Made by a program: the position numbers and the translations under genes
In this document: piece by piece, positions 34,255 to 43,496 of the stretch
How the letters are laid out: the number at the start of each line of letters is the position of its first letter
Position numbering within the stretch: position 1 is the first letter of the stretch
DNA from: JAVBNH01 sp031551635
GTDB taxonomy: Bacteria > Bacillota > Clostridia > Oscillospirales > Acutalibacteraceae
DNA length: 64,000 nucleotides
Reading direction: 5' to 3'
Assembly (NCBI GenBank): GCA_031551635.1
Contig: JAVBNH010000007.1
Location: 77,979-141,978 of the forward strand
The notes under the pieces: generated by a model
The model's database searches: none
What the model saw: only the letters and a program-made list of their open reading frames with translations
What the model was told of the DNA's origin: nothing

Positions 34255-35106
34255 TTACATTCCGGCGATAATCCCTTGAAGGAATTTAACTGCCTTGCCG
34301 ATGTCGACCTCCGGCTTGTTTCCGACCTCGCGCTCAATAGTCAGGAAGCCGTGATAGCCAATATCATCAAGTGCTTTAAGATAAGCGGGGAAGTCAACAC
34401 TGCCGTCGCCCAGCGGCACCTCAAGGAAGGAGCTGCCGGTGACAATGACCTCAGCCATCATGCCGTAAACGATTTCGGGATCCTTATAGAAAAGCTGGAC
34501 GCCGTCCTTGGCGTGGGTATGGACGATATAGTCCTTCAGCGTATGAACCGCGACAACAGGGTCATCGCCCGTGACCATAACAAGGTTAGCTGGGTCAAGG
34601 TTAACGCCGACACCCTTTGAGTTAAGGCTGTCAAGGAACATTCTCAGCACCGCGCTTGTCTCCGGTCCCGTTTCAATTGCAAAATGAGCTTCAATGCTGT
34701 CGGCATAAGACGCGAGCTCAGCGCAAGCCTCCTGCATTATCTTATATCGCGGGTGATTCGCGTCGCCCGGCACAACACCGATATGAGTCGTCACAACATC
34801 GGTTTCCAGATCTTTCGCGAGGTCTAGAATTCTCTTTGATTTTTCGATTTTTTCCGCATTTTTTTCAGGGTTTGTGAAGCCGCCTCCGCCGAGGTCGCCG
34901 CACAGCGCGGAGATAACAAGACCGTTTGACTTTACATAGTCAAGAAATTCACGGCGGTTCGCGGCGCTCATGTTTTCCGGAGCTCTCTCGCCGCTTGTCG
35001 CATAAACCTGAATACCCTGAGCGCCCAGCTCAGCTGCTTTTTTTACACCTTCGCGAATATCCGTGCGAAAACTGTCAACAATAACACCTATAGAAAAATT
35101 TGCCAT
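34255..35106 (-). CDS. Sugar phosphate isomerase/epimerase-like TIM barrel
   Basis: A 283-residue xylose isomerase-like (AP endonuclease 2) barrel. VTTHIGVVP, FAIETGPE, GVNLDPANLV, HTHAKD and FLTIEREVG provide the His, Glu and Asp metal ligands typical of the family. It probably isomerises or epimerises a ketose or cyclitol. AGGAG lies 9 nt before the ATG. It is followed on the same strand by the cohesin and GH4 genes, but the gaps leave cotranscription uncertain. Confidence 0.88.
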   Translation of the reverse strand: MANFSIGVIVDSFRTDIREGVKKAAELGAQGIQVYATSGERAPENMSAANRREFLDYVKSNGLVISALCGDLGGGGFTNPEKNAEKIEKSKRILDLAKDLETDVVTTHIGVVPGDANHPRYKIMQEACAELASYADSIEAHFAIETGPETSAVLRMFLDSLNSKGVGVNLDPANLVMVTGDDPVVAVHTLKDYIVHTHAKDGVQLFYKDPEIVYGMMAEVIVTGSSFLEVPLGDGSVDFPAYLKALDDIGYHGFLTIEREVGNKPEVDIGKAVKFLQGIIAGM

Positions 35107-35178
35107 ATATATTCTCCTCTTATAAAGAAATTTACCGGGTTATTATAAACTATTTTTTGCTAATAGTCAAATGAAATA

Positions 35179-36231
35179 TTATTGAATTATCCCCCCGCCG
35201 AGAACAGTGTCCCCAAGGTAAATCGCGGCGGTCTGTCCGGGCGAGACACATATCTGCGGTGTATCAAAAACCACTCTTACACACTGAGAGTCAATTGGAT
35301 AAATCCGCGCGCGAGCAGGCTTCGCGGTGCTTCTTACCTTGACTTCCGCCTCAAAATCCTCCTCAGGCGAGTTTCCGGAAATCCAGTTCATGTTTTCGGC
35401 AGTCAGCTCTCCTGTGTATCTGCCCTGAGAGCCGCACAGTGTAACAGTATTATTCTTTGCGTTTATGCTCTTAACATACATTGTCTCGCGGAAGCCGCCG
35501 CCCAGACCTTTACGCTGCCCGACTGTATAGTGCGCGATGCCCGAGTGCTCGCCCAATAAAGCCCCGTTTTCATCAATAAAATTCCCCTTTTCAAACGAAA
35601 CATGAAATTTTTCCGAAATATACCCTGCGTAATCATTGTCACTGATGAAACAAATTTCCTGACTGTCACTTTTTTTTGCGACTGAAAGACCGGCGTTTTG
35701 TGCAAGCAGCCTGACCTCCTCCTTAGGCAAACAGCCTATCGGAAACATCGACTTTGAGAGCTGAGACTGATTTAGCCGCGAGAGAAAATAGCTCTGATCT
35801 TTGCTGACCGGGGATTTTTTCAAAAGATAAGCTCCGCTATCGCAGCTGTGTTCAATAACCGCGTAGTGCCCTGTGGCGATATAATCAGCTCCGTTTTCAA
35901 GCGCGTAATCAAGCATCAGTCCGAATTTAATATTCGGATTGCACACTATGCAGGGGTTAGGAGTTCGCCCGCTGAGGTAGTTCTTTGCGAAATCTGTTAT
36001 AACTGTTTCATAAAATTCTCTCCTGAAATCGCAGATGTGAAGCCGGATTCCGAGCTTGTCCGCGACCGCCTTCGCGTCAGTAGCCGCGCTGTTGTTTTCG
36101 CGGCTCTCATCGGTGAGAAGCATAGTCACACCCTCAACCTCATAACCTTTTCGCAGCAGTAAAAGCGCGCTAACAGAGGAATCTACACCGCCGCTCATCC
36201 CAACAAAAACCTTTTCCATACCCTTATTCAT
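35179..36231 (-). CDS. mnmA: tRNA-specific 2-thiouridylase MnmA
   Basis: 350 residues. P-loop GMSGGVDSSV near the N-terminus activates U34 with ATP. GRTPNPCIVCNPNIKF carries the first catalytic Cys and SQEICFISDNDY the second; ATGHYA and KDQSYFLSRL are also family motifs. It makes s2U34 in Lys, Glu and Gln tRNAs, complementing MnmE chemistry at the same nucleotide. ATG at 36231 has AGGA 5 nt upstream; longer frames add an unrelated hydrophobic stretch without a ribosome binding site. Confidence 0.97.
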   Translation of the reverse strand: MNKGMEKVFVGMSGGVDSSVSALLLLRKGYEVEGVTMLLTDESRENNSAATDAKAVADKLGIRLHICDFRREFYETVITDFAKNYLSGRTPNPCIVCNPNIKFGLMLDYALENGADYIATGHYAVIEHSCDSGAYLLKKSPVSKDQSYFLSRLNQSQLSKSMFPIGCLPKEEVRLLAQNAGLSVAKKSDSQEICFISDNDYAGYISEKFHVSFEKGNFIDENGALLGEHSGIAHYTVGQRKGLGGGFRETMYVKSINAKNNTVTLCGSQGRYTGELTAENMNWISGNSPEEDFEAEVKVRSTAKPARARIYPIDSQCVRVVFDTPQICVSPGQTAAIYLGDTVLGGGIIQ

Positions 36232-36575
36232 ACCCTTCCTGACGCTTTGCATCTTTTGCCACAAAAAATTATACAAAAAAATTCGATATAATTGCGCACT
36301 TATCATAAAATTTAACATTTTCGTAATATTATATCATAATTTAGCTTGCAAAGATAGTCAAAATATGTTACAATCAAAAGGTCATAGTACAATATTTATT
36401 TTTTTTGCCTTTTTTCACATTTTCTGTCTGTCAGTTTTTATATCCGTATCTTAAATGCGTACTAAAGCCATAAAATAAAATTATACTACATTTTGTATTT
36501 ATATACATAATTTCAGGGTTACTCCACTGCATGCAGCAGCGACGCAACCCGTACTTTTTTAAGGAGAGAGAAATT
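36232..36575. other. Divergent intergenic region with long leader
   Basis: 344 bp, AT-rich, between mnmA and the PHP gene. The only sign found is the promoter at 36346, leaving a leader of roughly 195 nt before the PHP start. A short palindrome CTGCATGCAG lies near 36525. No riboswitch signature recognised. Confidence 0.5.
36346..36374 (+). promoter_or_regulatory. Putative promoter for PHP gene
   Basis: TTGCAA - 17 bp - TACAAT, about 200 bp upstream of the start codon. Confidence 0.6.
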
Positions 36576-37454
36576 TTGAAAGCAGATTTACACTGTCATA
36601 CCAGGCTTTCAGACGGTTCACTAGGCATTGAGGATATTGTTCAGCTTTCCACAAAATGTGGCGTTGAAGCAATTGCGATTACCGACCATGACTGCCAGGC
36701 AGGTACTGTCAGGGCGAAAATTATCGGCGAGAGGAACGGCTTGAAGGTTATTCCGGGAGTTGAGCTGTCTGCGACGGACACAGAGCTTAATATGCCGGTT
36801 CATATCCTCGCTTATAAATGCGATTTTCCGGACAGGCTTGAGGGGCTTTGTCACCAGAATTCGATTATCCGCAAGAGAAGCGGTCAGTATATGATGATCA
36901 AGGCCGCCTCGAAATTCCCTATTACCACCGAGCTCGTATTGAAATGCGCCTCAGGCTCGACCAATATTTTTAAACAGCATATTATGAGCGCTCTCATGGA
37001 GTGCGGCTACGCCACTGAAATTTACGGCGAGCTTTACAATCAGCTTTTTTCACCCGATTCGCCCGATAATATTATGGTAAGCCCGAAATACGCGGCGGTT
37101 GAGGACGTGATTAACCTTGTGCATGAAGCCGAGGGAATCGCGGTTCTTGCGCACCCGTTTTTATACGGCAATGTCGACCATATCGAGAAGTATGTTTCGA
37201 TGGGGCTTGACGGCATTGAGGTCTGGCACCCGACAAGCGACGAGGAGGGTACCGAAACTCTTTTCAAGCTCGCCCAGTCCGCAGGGCTTCTTATGACCGG
37301 CGGCTCCGATTTCCACGGCTCATATAACCGCCAGAAAACTTTGATTGGCGACTATCTGACGCCGAAAAAGCAGTTTGACGAGCTGATGAGCTATAAATCA
37401 AGAAAAAAAAAGCTCGCGAGAAAGGCTGAGATTTCCTCAGTTCCCGCAGTTTGA
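36576..37454 (+). CDS. PHP-domain phosphoesterase
   Basis: About 292 residues starting at TTG 9 nt after AGGAG (the longer frame has no such site). The metal-binding PHP motifs are complete: DLHCHTRLSDGS, AITDHDC, PGVELSA, VLAHPF and GGSDFHG. Stand-alone PHP proteins of this size hydrolyse 3',5'-bisphosphonucleosides, RNA ends or histidinol phosphate; the trpH/yciV-like layout favours the first two. It may be transcribed from 36346. The next gene, ppdK, appears independent. Confidence 0.88.
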   Translation: MKADLHCHTRLSDGSLGIEDIVQLSTKCGVEAIAITDHDCQAGTVRAKIIGERNGLKVIPGVELSATDTELNMPVHILAYKCDFPDRLEGLCHQNSIIRKRSGQYMMIKAASKFPITTELVLKCASGSTNIFKQHIMSALMECGYATEIYGELYNQLFSPDSPDNIMVSPKYAAVEDVINLVHEAEGIAVLAHPFLYGNVDHIEKYVSMGLDGIEVWHPTSDEEGTETLFKLAQSAGLLMTGGSDFHGSYNRQKTLIGDYLTPKKQFDELMSYKSRKKKLARKAEISSVPAV

Positions 37455-37641
37455 TTTGTGTGCGGGGTATTGTTAAGATACTACAAAAGTATAATTAGAT
37501 GTAATGTGCATTTTATGGCAAAAATGTATAGATATTTTTTTTTGTTTCTGTTATAATAACCAAAGGTCAAAAATATGCGGTATATTATTGTATATTTTTA
37601 TGATTCGGTATACTGTCAATAATTTTTTTGGAGGAAATTAA

Positions 37642-40278
37642 ATGAGCACAAAGTATGTTTATCTGTTTTCTGAGGGCGATGGCTCAATGAAAAACCTTCT
37701 CGGCGGAAAAGGCGCGAACCTTGCCGAAATGGTCAGGCTCGGAATGCCTGTACCTTCCGGCTTCACCGTAACAACCGAAGCCTGCACCCGTTATTATGAG
37801 GACGGAAAGGTCATAGCTCCCGATATCGAAGCCGAAATTTATGAATATCTCGCCAAGGTTGAGGCTCTCAACGGCAAAAAATTCGGCGATACAAAAGCAC
37901 CCCTTCTTGTTTCAGTACGCAGTGGCGCGCGTGCATCTATGCCCGGCATGATGGACACCATCCTCAACCTCGGTCTGAATGACGATGTTGTCGCCGGTCT
38001 TATCGCAGGAAATCCCGACCCCAAATTTGAGCGTTTCGTGTATGACTCCTTCCGCCGTTTTATCCAGATGTTCTCGGATGTTGTTATGGAAATTTCCAAA
38101 AAGACATTTGAAGTCATCATTGACGAGCTCAAAGAGAAAAAAGGCGTTAAGGACGATATTGACCTTGACGCGGCGGACATGAAAGAGCTTGTAAAGCTCT
38201 TCAAAGAGTATTATAAGAGAGAAAAAGGCGTTGATTTCCCGAGCGACCCGAAGGTACAGATGATGGAATCCGTCAAGGCTGTTTTCCGTTCTTGGGACAA
38301 TGAGCGCGCTAATGTATACCGCCGCATGAACGACATCCCTTATTCATGGGGTACAGCCGTTAACGTTCAGCCGATGGTTTTCGGAAACCTTAACGACGAT
38401 TCCGGCACAGGCGTCGCCTTCACACGCGACCCGGCGACAGGCGAAAAGGCTCTGTTCGGCGAATATCTCATCAACGCTCAGGGCGAGGACGTTGTTGCTG
38501 GCGTTCGCACACCCAGCGTTATCGCGAAGCTTCAGGAGGACATGCCCGAGGTTTATGCTCAATTTGTCGAAATAGCAAATAAGCTTGAGACACACTATAA
38601 AGACATGCAGGATATGGAGTTCACCATTGAAAACAAGAAGCTCTATATGCTCCAGACCCGTAACGGCAAGCGTACAGCCGCCGCCGCTCTGAAAATCGCC
38701 GTTGACCTTGTTGACGAGGGTATGATTACAGAGGAGGAAGCGGTACTCAGAGTTGAGCCTAAGCAGCTTGATGCCCTTCTTCACCCGCAGTTTGACGCTA
38801 AGGCGCTCGGTGCCGCGAAGGTAATCGGCACAGGGCTTGCGGCTTCTCCCGGAGCTGCCTGCGGCAGAGTTGTTTTCACCGCCGAGGACGCTAAGGCATG
38901 GGCTGAAAAAGGCGAGAAGGTCGTTCTTGTCCGCCTTGAGACCTCCCCCGAGGACATCGAGGGCATGGTTGCCGCTCAGGGCATACTCACCGCCAGAGGC
39001 GGCATGACCTCCCACGCGGCTGTTGTCGCCAGAGGCATGGGCACCTGTTGCGTATCCGGCTGCGGCGATATAAAGATGCACGCCGACCAGAAATATTTTG
39101 AGCTTGACGGCAAAAAATATAACGAAGGCGACTATATTTCACTTGACGGCTCGACCGGCAAAATCTACGGCGAGGCTGTCGCGACCACAGAAGCCACCAT
39201 TTCCGGTGACTTCGACCGCTTCATGAAATGGGCTGACAGCAGAAGAACCCTGAAGGTTCGCACAAATGCAGACAACCCGCGCGACACAGCTCAGGCTGTT
39301 AAGTTCGGCGCTGAGGGCATCGGTCTTTGCCGTACTGAGCACATGTTCTTCGAGGGCGACAGAATCATGGCAATACGCAAGATGATAGTCGCGAAAAAGG
39401 TTGAGGAAAGAGAAGCCGCGCTCGCGGAGATTCTTCCCCTTCAGCAGGGCGACTTTGAAGAGATGTACAAAGTTCTCGAGGGCAGACCCATGACAGTGCG
39501 CTTCCTTGACCCCCCGCTGCACGAGTTTGTGCCGAAAAAGGCTGATGAAATCGCCGAGCTTGCTGCTCAGATGAAGATGAGCGTTGAGGACCTCGAGGCA
39601 GTTATCGCCGGACTTCATGAGGAAAACCCAATGATGGGTCACAGAGGCTGCCGTCTCGCGGTCACATATCCCGAAATCGCCGCAATGCAGACAACTGCTG
39701 TTATCAACGCCGCGATTAAGGTTAATAAGGAATTCCCGAATTTTAATATAGTTCCCGAAATCATGATTCCGCTCGTAGGCGAGGTCAAGGAGCTTAAGTT
39801 TGTCAAGGATATCGTCGTTGCAACTGCAAACAAAATCATCGCTGACGCAGGCGTAAAGCTTGAGTATATGGTTGGCACAATGATTGAGATTCCGAGAGCC
39901 GCAATAACCGCTGACGAAATTGCCAAGGAAGCCGCTTTCTTCTCATTCGGAACAAATGACCTCACTCAGATGACCTTCGGCTTCAGCCGTGACGATGCCG
40001 CGAAATTCCTTGATTCTTATTATAAAACAAAGATATTCGAATCCGATCCCTTTGCAAAGCTTGACCAGGACGGCGTTGGCCAGCTTGTTAAAATGGCAGC
40101 CGATCTTGGTAAAAAGACGAGACCTGACATCAAGCTTGGCATCTGCGGCGAGCACGGCGGCGACCCCTCAAGCGTCGAGTTCTGCCACAATATCGGTCTT
40201 TCCTATGTTTCCTGCTCTCCCTTCCGCGTGCCGATAGCAAGACTTGCCGCCGCGCAGGCTGCGATACGCAGTAAGTAA
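37642..40278 (+). CDS. ppdK: Pyruvate, phosphate dikinase
   Basis: An 878-residue protein of full family length. ATP-grasp N-domain (GGKGANLAEMVRLGMPVPSGF, SVRSGARASMPGMMDT), the phosphohistidine domain with GGMTSHAAVVARGMG (His about 459), and the C-terminal PEP/pyruvate barrel ending GTNDLTQMTFGFSRDD and CGEHGGDPSSV with the catalytic Cys. It interconverts pyruvate, ATP and Pi with PEP, AMP and PPi, common in clostridial glycolysis. Strong site GGAGG before the ATG; TATAAT at 37552 may be its -10, with a poor -35. No adjacent PPDK regulatory protein is seen. Confidence 0.98.
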   Translation: MSTKYVYLFSEGDGSMKNLLGGKGANLAEMVRLGMPVPSGFTVTTEACTRYYEDGKVIAPDIEAEIYEYLAKVEALNGKKFGDTKAPLLVSVRSGARASMPGMMDTILNLGLNDDVVAGLIAGNPDPKFERFVYDSFRRFIQMFSDVVMEISKKTFEVIIDELKEKKGVKDDIDLDAADMKELVKLFKEYYKREKGVDFPSDPKVQMMESVKAVFRSWDNERANVYRRMNDIPYSWGTAVNVQPMVFGNLNDDSGTGVAFTRDPATGEKALFGEYLINAQGEDVVAGVRTPSVIAKLQEDMPEVYAQFVEIANKLETHYKDMQDMEFTIENKKLYMLQTRNGKRTAAAALKIAVDLVDEGMITEEEAVLRVEPKQLDALLHPQFDAKALGAAKVIGTGLAASPGAACGRVVFTAEDAKAWAEKGEKVVLVRLETSPEDIEGMVAAQGILTARGGMTSHAAVVARGMGTCCVSGCGDIKMHADQKYFELDGKKYNEGDYISLDGSTGKIYGEAVATTEATISGDFDRFMKWADSRRTLKVRTNADNPRDTAQAVKFGAEGIGLCRTEHMFFEGDRIMAIRKMIVAKKVEEREAALAEILPLQQGDFEEMYKVLEGRPMTVRFLDPPLHEFVPKKADEIAELAAQMKMSVEDLEAVIAGLHEENPMMGHRGCRLAVTYPEIAAMQTTAVINAAIKVNKEFPNFNIVPEIMIPLVGEVKELKFVKDIVVATANKIIADAGVKLEYMVGTMIEIPRAAITADEIAKEAAFFSFGTNDLTQMTFGFSRDDAAKFLDSYYKTKIFESDPFAKLDQDGVGQLVKMAADLGKKTRPDIKLGICGEHGGDPSSVEFCHNIGLSYVSCSPFRVPIARLAAAQAAIRSK

Positions 40279-40337
40279 TTTGAAAATTTAATTTAAAACC
40301 GTTTTTAGAGGTTCAATCAGCAAGATATTTGACTTCT

Positions 40338-40378
40338 GAGGATGGCTCCCTTGGAAAGAGCCATCCTCATTTTCATTA
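40338..40378 (+). terminator. Terminator of ppdK
   Basis: Arms GAGGATGGCTC / GAGCCATCCTC with 9-nt loop, then ATTTTCATT. Confidence 0.85.
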
Positions 40379-40409
40379 TAAAGCTATATACATTCATACG
40401 ATTACCCTT

Positions 40410-40450
40410 TATAGTACCTTAATGAGCTTTCAGCCCATTAAGGTACTATA
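40410..40450. repeat. Repeat A fragment (15-bp-arm palindrome)
   Basis: TATAGTACCTTAATG ... CATTAAGGTACTATA, with AGCTTTCAGCC in the loop, which matches the right end of repeat A and its mirror. Confidence 0.8.
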
Positions 40451-40557
40451 AATAGTATTACAATCACACCATAATCACAAGACGAAAAATAATTGATTTT
40501 TTCGACAAAAAATGATATAACTATATTGATGTGATGTGTATGGGAGTGGATTTAAAA

Positions 40558-43311
40558 ATGCCGGATAAAAATATTGAGAATAAAAATATAAACGACCTAA
40601 ATCAAATAATGCTGGATGCCATGCCGATTTGCGGAACGAGCTGGAACAGGCAGTATAAATTGCTTGCCTGCAATGAGGGAACAGTGCATATGTTTGATTT
40701 GCCTTCAAAGCAGTATTATTGCGAAAACTTTTATAAGCTCTCGCCAGAAACGCAGCCTGACGGAAAACCATCGCGCGAGAGCGCCGAAATGAATATAAAG
40801 AAGGCGTTCGATGAGGGATTTGTACGCTTCGAATGGATGCACCAAAAACTAAACGGAGAGCTTATCCCCTGCGAGGTTACTCTTGTGCGCTCGCTTTATA
40901 AGGGCGAGGAAGTGGTATCGGGCTATACCCGCGATTTACGCGAGGAGGTACAAACAAAGTCTAAAGTGCGTGAAGCAGACGAGCGTACGCAGATTATGCT
41001 TGACGCAACGCCGCTTTGCGCCAATTTTTGGGACAAAAACACAAATAATATCGACTGCAATCAGGAGGCTGTCAATCTCTTTGGTCTTTCAAGCAAGGAG
41101 GAGTACCTGGAACGGTTTTTTGACCTTTCTCCTGAGTATCAGCCTTGCGGTAAGCTTTCGTCTGAAATGGCGAAGGGACTTGTTGAAAAGGCGTTTAAGG
41201 AAGGCTATTGCAAGTTTGAATGGATGCATCAGAAGCTTAATAAGGAGCCGATTCCCGCGGAGATTACGCTTGTACGCGTTAAATATAAGGATGATTTTAT
41301 AGTTGTCGGCTATACCCGCGATTTGCGTGAGCTGAAAGAAAACATGGCTAAAATCCGCGAAGCTGATGAACGCGTTCAGCTTATGCTTGACGCAACCCCT
41401 CTATGCTGTAATTTGTGGGATAGGAATTTTAATAACATTGAGTGTAATCAGGAAGCGGTCAATCTGTTTGAGCTGTCAAGCAAACAGGAATATCTCGAGC
41501 GCTTTTTTGAGCTCTCGCCTGAACTTCAGCCCTGCGGACGCCCCACCTCGGAAATGGCTGCCGAAAATATCGCGACAGCTTTCAGGGAAGGTTACTGCCG
41601 TTTTGAATGGATGCACCAGAAGCTGAACGGTGAGCCTATTCCGTCTGAAATTACGCTTGTGCGTGTAAAATATAAGGATGATTACATTGTTGCCGGTTAT
41701 ACCCGCGACTTGCGCGAAATAAAAGAGACTATGGCAAAAATGCGTGAAGCGGACGAGCGTGTTCAGCTTATGCTTGATGCGACTCCTCTTTGTTGTAATC
41801 TTTGGGACAGGGACTTTAATAACATTGAATGCAATCAGGAAGCTGTTAATCTGTTTGAGCTCTCTAGCAAACAGGAGTATCTCGAGCGCTTTTTTGAGCT
41901 CTCGCCTGAGTATCAGCCCTGCGGGCGCCTGACCTCGGAAATGGCTGTTGAAAATATTGCCACCGCGTTCAGGGACGGTTACTGCCGTTTTGAGTGGATG
42001 CACCAGAAGCTTGACGGCGAGCCTATTCCGTCTGAAATAACTCTTGTGCGGGTAAAGCACAGAGGTGAATATATTGTCGCGGGTTACACTCGTGATTTAC
42101 GAGAGCTGAAGGCTATGCTGCTGGAGATGCATAAGGCGGAGGATGATTTACGCCTCGCGCGTGACATCGCCGAGGAAAGCACAAAGGCTAAGAGTGAATT
42201 TCTCGCGAATATGAGCCATGAAATCCGAACACCTATGAACGGAATCCTTGGACTTCTCCATCTGGTTTTGAGCACTGAGCTGAGCGATAAGCAGAAGGAT
42301 TATCTCGAAAAAGCGGATAAATCCGCAAAAACATTGCTGAGAATTATAAATGATATTCTTGACTTTTCAAAAATTGAGGCGGGAAAGCTTGAAATGGAAA
42401 CGGTGGATTTCAGCTTCCGCGAAATGTTTGATGAAATAAACAATCTGTTTTTCCCCAGAACTCAGGAGAAAGGTATTAGTTTCTCGATTGGCATGAAGCC
42501 GGGGCTGCCTGGCACTGTATCGGGCGACCCGCTGAGGTTAAAGCAGATATTGATAAATCTCATCAGCAATTCAGTCAAGTTTACAAAGCAGGGGAGCATC
42601 GAAGTTCAAATAGAAAAAACCGTAGAAACTCAGACCGGTGCTGATTTTTTGTTCACGGTAAAAGACACCGGAATCGGAATGAACGAAAAACAGCTGGGCG
42701 AACTGTTTTTACCGTTTTCGCAGGCTGATACCTCAATCACACGCATGTACGGCGGAACCGGGCTGGGGCTTGCTATTTGCAAAAATCTGGTTGATATGAT
42801 GGGCGGAAAGATCTGGGCTGAAAGTGCGCCGGAAATCGGAACGACATTTTATTTTACAGTCAGTCTGAGCCTTCCTGAGTATGATAAAAATAAAATCAGC
42901 GATGATTCCCTCAATCCATGTTTGGATGAAAAGTCTGCTGGCATGCAGGGTTCGCGCATTTTATTGGTTGAGGATGTTGAAATCAATCAAATTATTGCCC
43001 ATGAGCTGCTGACAATGGATGGCTATGAAGTCGACATAGCCGGAAACGGAAAAGAAGCCATAGAAATGCTTGAGTCGCAAGAATATGCTTTGATTCTCAT
43101 GGATATTCAGATGCCTGTGATGGACGGTCTTACCGCCACAAGGGAAATAAGAAAAAACGAAAATTATGCCTGTATTCCGATTATTGCCATGTCCGCTCAC
43201 GCAATGTCCGGAGATAGGGACAAAAGCATTGATAGCGGAATGAACGATCATATTACAAAACCGATTGACCCGGACGAACTGTCCTCGACAATTAAAAAAT
43301 GGCTGAAATAA
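40558..43311 (+). CDS. Cytoplasmic hybrid histidine kinase with four tandem PAS repeats
   Basis: About 917 residues, no membrane segment. Four PAS-like repeats of 129 residues (each QIMLDATPLCxNxWD ... FEWMHQKLNGEPIP ... GYTRDLRE) fill residues 1-520. The kinase core follows: H-box MSHEIRTPMNGILG (His about 553), N and G boxes (LISNSVKF, DTGIGM, GGTGLGLAI) and a receiver (about 796-917) with ILLVEDVEINQ, phospho-acceptor Asp in LMDIQMPVMDG and ITKPID. There is no output or Hpt domain, so it should pass phosphate elsewhere. Repeats 3 and 4 are near-identical. ATG at 40558 follows GGGAGTGG; GTG at 40531 is possible. Confidence 0.92.
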   Translation: MPDKNIENKNINDLNQIMLDAMPICGTSWNRQYKLLACNEGTVHMFDLPSKQYYCENFYKLSPETQPDGKPSRESAEMNIKKAFDEGFVRFEWMHQKLNGELIPCEVTLVRSLYKGEEVVSGYTRDLREEVQTKSKVREADERTQIMLDATPLCANFWDKNTNNIDCNQEAVNLFGLSSKEEYLERFFDLSPEYQPCGKLSSEMAKGLVEKAFKEGYCKFEWMHQKLNKEPIPAEITLVRVKYKDDFIVVGYTRDLRELKENMAKIREADERVQLMLDATPLCCNLWDRNFNNIECNQEAVNLFELSSKQEYLERFFELSPELQPCGRPTSEMAAENIATAFREGYCRFEWMHQKLNGEPIPSEITLVRVKYKDDYIVAGYTRDLREIKETMAKMREADERVQLMLDATPLCCNLWDRDFNNIECNQEAVNLFELSSKQEYLERFFELSPEYQPCGRLTSEMAVENIATAFRDGYCRFEWMHQKLDGEPIPSEITLVRVKHRGEYIVAGYTRDLRELKAMLLEMHKAEDDLRLARDIAEESTKAKSEFLANMSHEIRTPMNGILGLLHLVLSTELSDKQKDYLEKADKSAKTLLRIINDILDFSKIEAGKLEMETVDFSFREMFDEINNLFFPRTQEKGISFSIGMKPGLPGTVSGDPLRLKQILINLISNSVKFTKQGSIEVQIEKTVETQTGADFLFTVKDTGIGMNEKQLGELFLPFSQADTSITRMYGGTGLGLAICKNLVDMMGGKIWAESAPEIGTTFYFTVSLSLPEYDKNKISDDSLNPCLDEKSAGMQGSRILLVEDVEINQIIAHELLTMDGYEVDIAGNGKEAIEMLESQEYALILMDIQMPVMDGLTATREIRKNENYACIPIIAMSAHAMSGDRDKSIDSGMNDHITKPIDPDELSSTIKKWLK

Positions 43312-43329
43312 GTATTATTCACTTGTTAT

Positions 43330-43437
43330 GGTTATAACCGCAGCATCTAAAAAAATCAATAATATTTACAGTTATAACCGTAAAAAAATCTTTGAAATTT
43401 ATTCAAACACTATAATAAACTACTTTACAGTTGTAAA
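43330..43437. promoter_or_regulatory. Three related palindromes, candidate operators
   Basis: GGTTATAACC at 43330, TTTACAGTTATAACCGTAAA at 43365 (palindrome with one mismatch) and TTTACAGTTGTAAA at 43424. The last overlaps the -35 element of the ceramidase-like gene. The spacing suggests binding of a dimeric regulator. Confidence 0.5.
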
Positions 43438-43452
43438 TTATTGTAGTATAAT
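43424..43452 (+). promoter_or_regulatory. Promoter for ceramidase-like gene
   Basis: TTTACA - 17 bp - TATAAT, 45 bp before the ATG. Confidence 0.75.
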
Positions 43453-43496
43453 GATTTTACTCCGTTATAGAGAATAAAAGGAACAGGTGATTTTTC

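Noticed and set aside
36525..36560. Riboswitch in the long PHP leader
   Set aside because: Only a short CTGCATGCAG palindrome; no known riboswitch core was recognised.
38344..39081. 245-residue frame opposite ppdK
   Set aside because: Codon-mirror artefact inside a highly conserved gene.
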